Origin: Pseudonocardia sp.
GTDB lineage: Bacteria; Actinomycetota; Actinomycetes; Mycobacteriales; Pseudonocardiaceae
Assembly (NCBI GenBank): GCA_030147065.1
Contig: JASLAP010000368.1
Span: forward strand, 1-23,288
Length of the DNA stretch: 23,288 nucleotides
Direction: 5' to 3'
The first letter of the stretch is position 1; every line of letters starts with the position of its first letter. This document shows, piece by piece, positions 22,114 to 23,288 of this stretch. The translations under genes and the position numbers were made by a program. The notes under the pieces were generated by a model. That model ran no database searches. It worked only from the letters and a program-made list of their open reading frames with translations, and was not told the DNA's origin.

Positions 22114-23288
22114 ATGCCCTCAGCACCGGATGCCGTCGTGGGCAACCCGACCCTGAACGTGGCGATCTTCGGGTTGTTCGTCGCAGCCACCCTCGTGATC
22201 GTGTTCCGGGCCGCCCGCACCAACCAGACCGCGGCCGACTACTACGCCGGCGGCCACCAGATCAGCGGGACCCAGAACGGGATCGCGCTGGCCGGGGACT
22301 ACCTCTCGGCGGCGGCGTTCCTGGGCATCGCCGGCGGCGTCGCGGTCTACGGCTACGACGGCGCCGCCTACGCCTTCGGCAACATGGTGGGCTGGCTGAT
22401 CGCGCTGCTGCTGATCGCCGAGCCGAGCCGCAACACCGGCCGCTTCACCATGGGCGACGTGCTGGGCTTCCGCTCCCGGCAGCGCCGGGTGCGGGTGGCC
22501 GCGGCCAGTTCCACGCTGCTCATCTCGCTGCTGTACATGATCGCCCAGATCGCCGGGGCGGGCGCGCTGGTCGCGCTGCTGCTCGGCATCCCCAACAGCA
22601 ACCCGCTCGGGCAGGGCGCGGCGATCACCGCGGTCGGCCTGCTGATGATCCTGTACGTGCTGATCGGCGGCATGAAGGGCACCACCTGGGTGCAGATCAT
22701 CAAGGCGGTCCTGCTGATGGTGGTGGCCGTCGTGCTGGCCGCCTGGGTGCTCGGCAGCTTCGGCTACGACCTCTCGGCCATCATCGGCGCGGCCCGGGAG
22801 CGCAACCCCGCAGGCGAGGCGTACCTGGTGCCCGGGCTGACCTACGGCGGCAGCGAGTGGGCCTCGCTGGACAACGTCTCGGCCGCGTTCGCCGGCCTGG
22901 CCGGGCCGGCGAGCCTGCCGCACATCCTGATGCGGTTCAACACCGTCTCCGACGGCCGCCAGGTCCGCCGCTCGATGGTCTGGGCGATCTGGCTGGTCGG
23001 CTCGTTCTTCCTGCTGATCATCGTGGCCGGGTTCGGCGCCGGGGCGCTGATCGGCCCGGAGGCGATCATCGCCGCCCCCGGGGGCACCAACTCCGCCATC
23101 CCGCTGCTGGCCTACCGGATCGGCGGCGAGTGGATGCTGGGCCTGGTCGCCGCGGTCGCCTTCGCCACCATCCTGGCCGTCGTGGCCGGCCTGACGATCA
23201 CCGCGTCGGCGTCGTTCGCCCACGACATCTACGCCGGGGTGCTCCGCCGCGGACGCACCGAGCAGGCCCAGGAGATCCGGGTGGCCCG
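22114..23288 (+). CDS. Cation/acetate symporter (ActP-like, SSS family), truncated by window edge
   Basis: The first 391 codons of a sodium/solute symporter are present and the frame is open to the right edge. The protein starts MPSAPDAVVGNPTLNVAIFG, then shows the family core YYAGGHQISGTQNGIALAGD and LSAAAFLGIAGGVAVYGYDG, followed by successive membrane segments (GWLIALLLIAEP, LLISLLYMIAQIAGAGALVALLLG, AITAVGLLMILYVLIGGMKGTTWVQIIKAVLL) and the GLAGPASLPHILMRF motif of acetate/pyruvate permeases. At least eight membrane helices are visible. ATG 22114 follows GGAAGGA at normal spacing. In many bacteria a small DUF485 gene precedes actP; none is found here. It is likely transcribed separately from the ligase gene, 149 nt upstream, through its own promoter. 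Confidence 0.92.
   Translation, partial: MPSAPDAVVGNPTLNVAIFGLFVAATLVIVFRAARTNQTAADYYAGGHQISGTQNGIALAGDYLSAAAFLGIAGGVAVYGYDGAAYAFGNMVGWLIALLLIAEPSRNTGRFTMGDVLGFRSRQRRVRVAAASSTLLISLLYMIAQIAGAGALVALLLGIPNSNPLGQGAAITAVGLLMILYVLIGGMKGTTWVQIIKAVLLMVVAVVLAAWVLGSFGYDLSAIIGAARERNPAGEAYLVPGLTYGGSEWASLDNVSAAFAGLAGPASLPHILMRFNTVSDGRQVRRSMVWAIWLVGSFFLLIIVAGFGAGALIGPEAIIAAPGGTNSAIPLLAYRIGGEWMLGLVAAVAFATILAVVAGLTITASASFAHDIYAGVLRRGRTEQAQEIRVA

Noticed and set aside
1..23288. CRISPR array, transposase, phage or toxin-antitoxin genes
   Set aside because: No spaced repeat array, transposase or phage-like motif, or paired small toxin and antitoxin frames could be recognised.

Overview
The window is very GC-rich (codon third positions almost all G or C), densely coding, and full of families typical of Actinobacteria (UdgX, Rv2629-like baeRF2, DUF6158, DUF5994, PaaX-type regulators, a Liv-type ABC transporter). 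A mycelial or soil actinomycete of the Pseudonocardiales type is plausible. I infer this from gene content and composition; no rRNA or other phylogenetic marker is present. I see no tRNA, CRISPR array, insertion sequence or phage gene.

Layout. 1-378 holds no convincing gene. 379-2150 (minus) encodes a UdgX uracil-DNA glycosylase and a baeRF2/Rv2629-like protein. 2247-7597 (plus) carries DUF6158, a PfkB-type sugar kinase, a saccharopine-dehydrogenase-like oxidoreductase, an SDR, an alpha/beta hydrolase with a degraded catalytic triad, and a DUF5994 protein closed by a 12-bp hairpin. 7852-10520 (minus) is a compact run: a TetR regulator overlapping an FAD monooxygenase, then a TrmO-like protein and a DUF1801 protein. 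10659-11828 (minus) is a core-type MetE-like enzyme with its own promoter, a leader of about 170 nt and a terminator.

12121-17009 (minus) is a tightly overlapping branched-chain-type ABC transporter operon: a single protein fusing LivF and LivG ATPases, then LivH, LivM and a lipoprotein binding protein. A PaaX-like regulator is divergent from it, with a good promoter and a palindrome in between. PaaX control suggests an aromatic or other CoA-activated substrate rather than an amino acid.

17992-21964 carries an NmrA-like NAD(P)-binding protein whose upstream region holds two copies of an 18-nt operator in inverted orientation, a MarR regulator, and divergently an amidohydrolase overlapping a 4-coumarate-CoA-ligase-like enzyme. 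The set MarR + acyl-CoA ligase + amidohydrolase resembles actinobacterial hydroxycinnamate (Cou-type) catabolism, in which a ligase activates the acid and an amidohydrolase-family enzyme cleaves a beta-ketoacyl-CoA. 22114 to the right edge is a truncated acetate/cation symporter (ActP-like). Together the right half looks like a region for uptake and CoA-dependent breakdown of carboxylic or aromatic acids under several local regulators.

The most interesting items are regulatory: the paired operators around the nmrA-like promoter, the apparently leaderless amidohydrolase promoter overlaid on three 16-nt-phased repeats, and the PaaX/liv intergenic palindrome. Among proteins, the fused LivF-LivG ATPase stands out. 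I did not find a clearly undescribed defence or mobile system.
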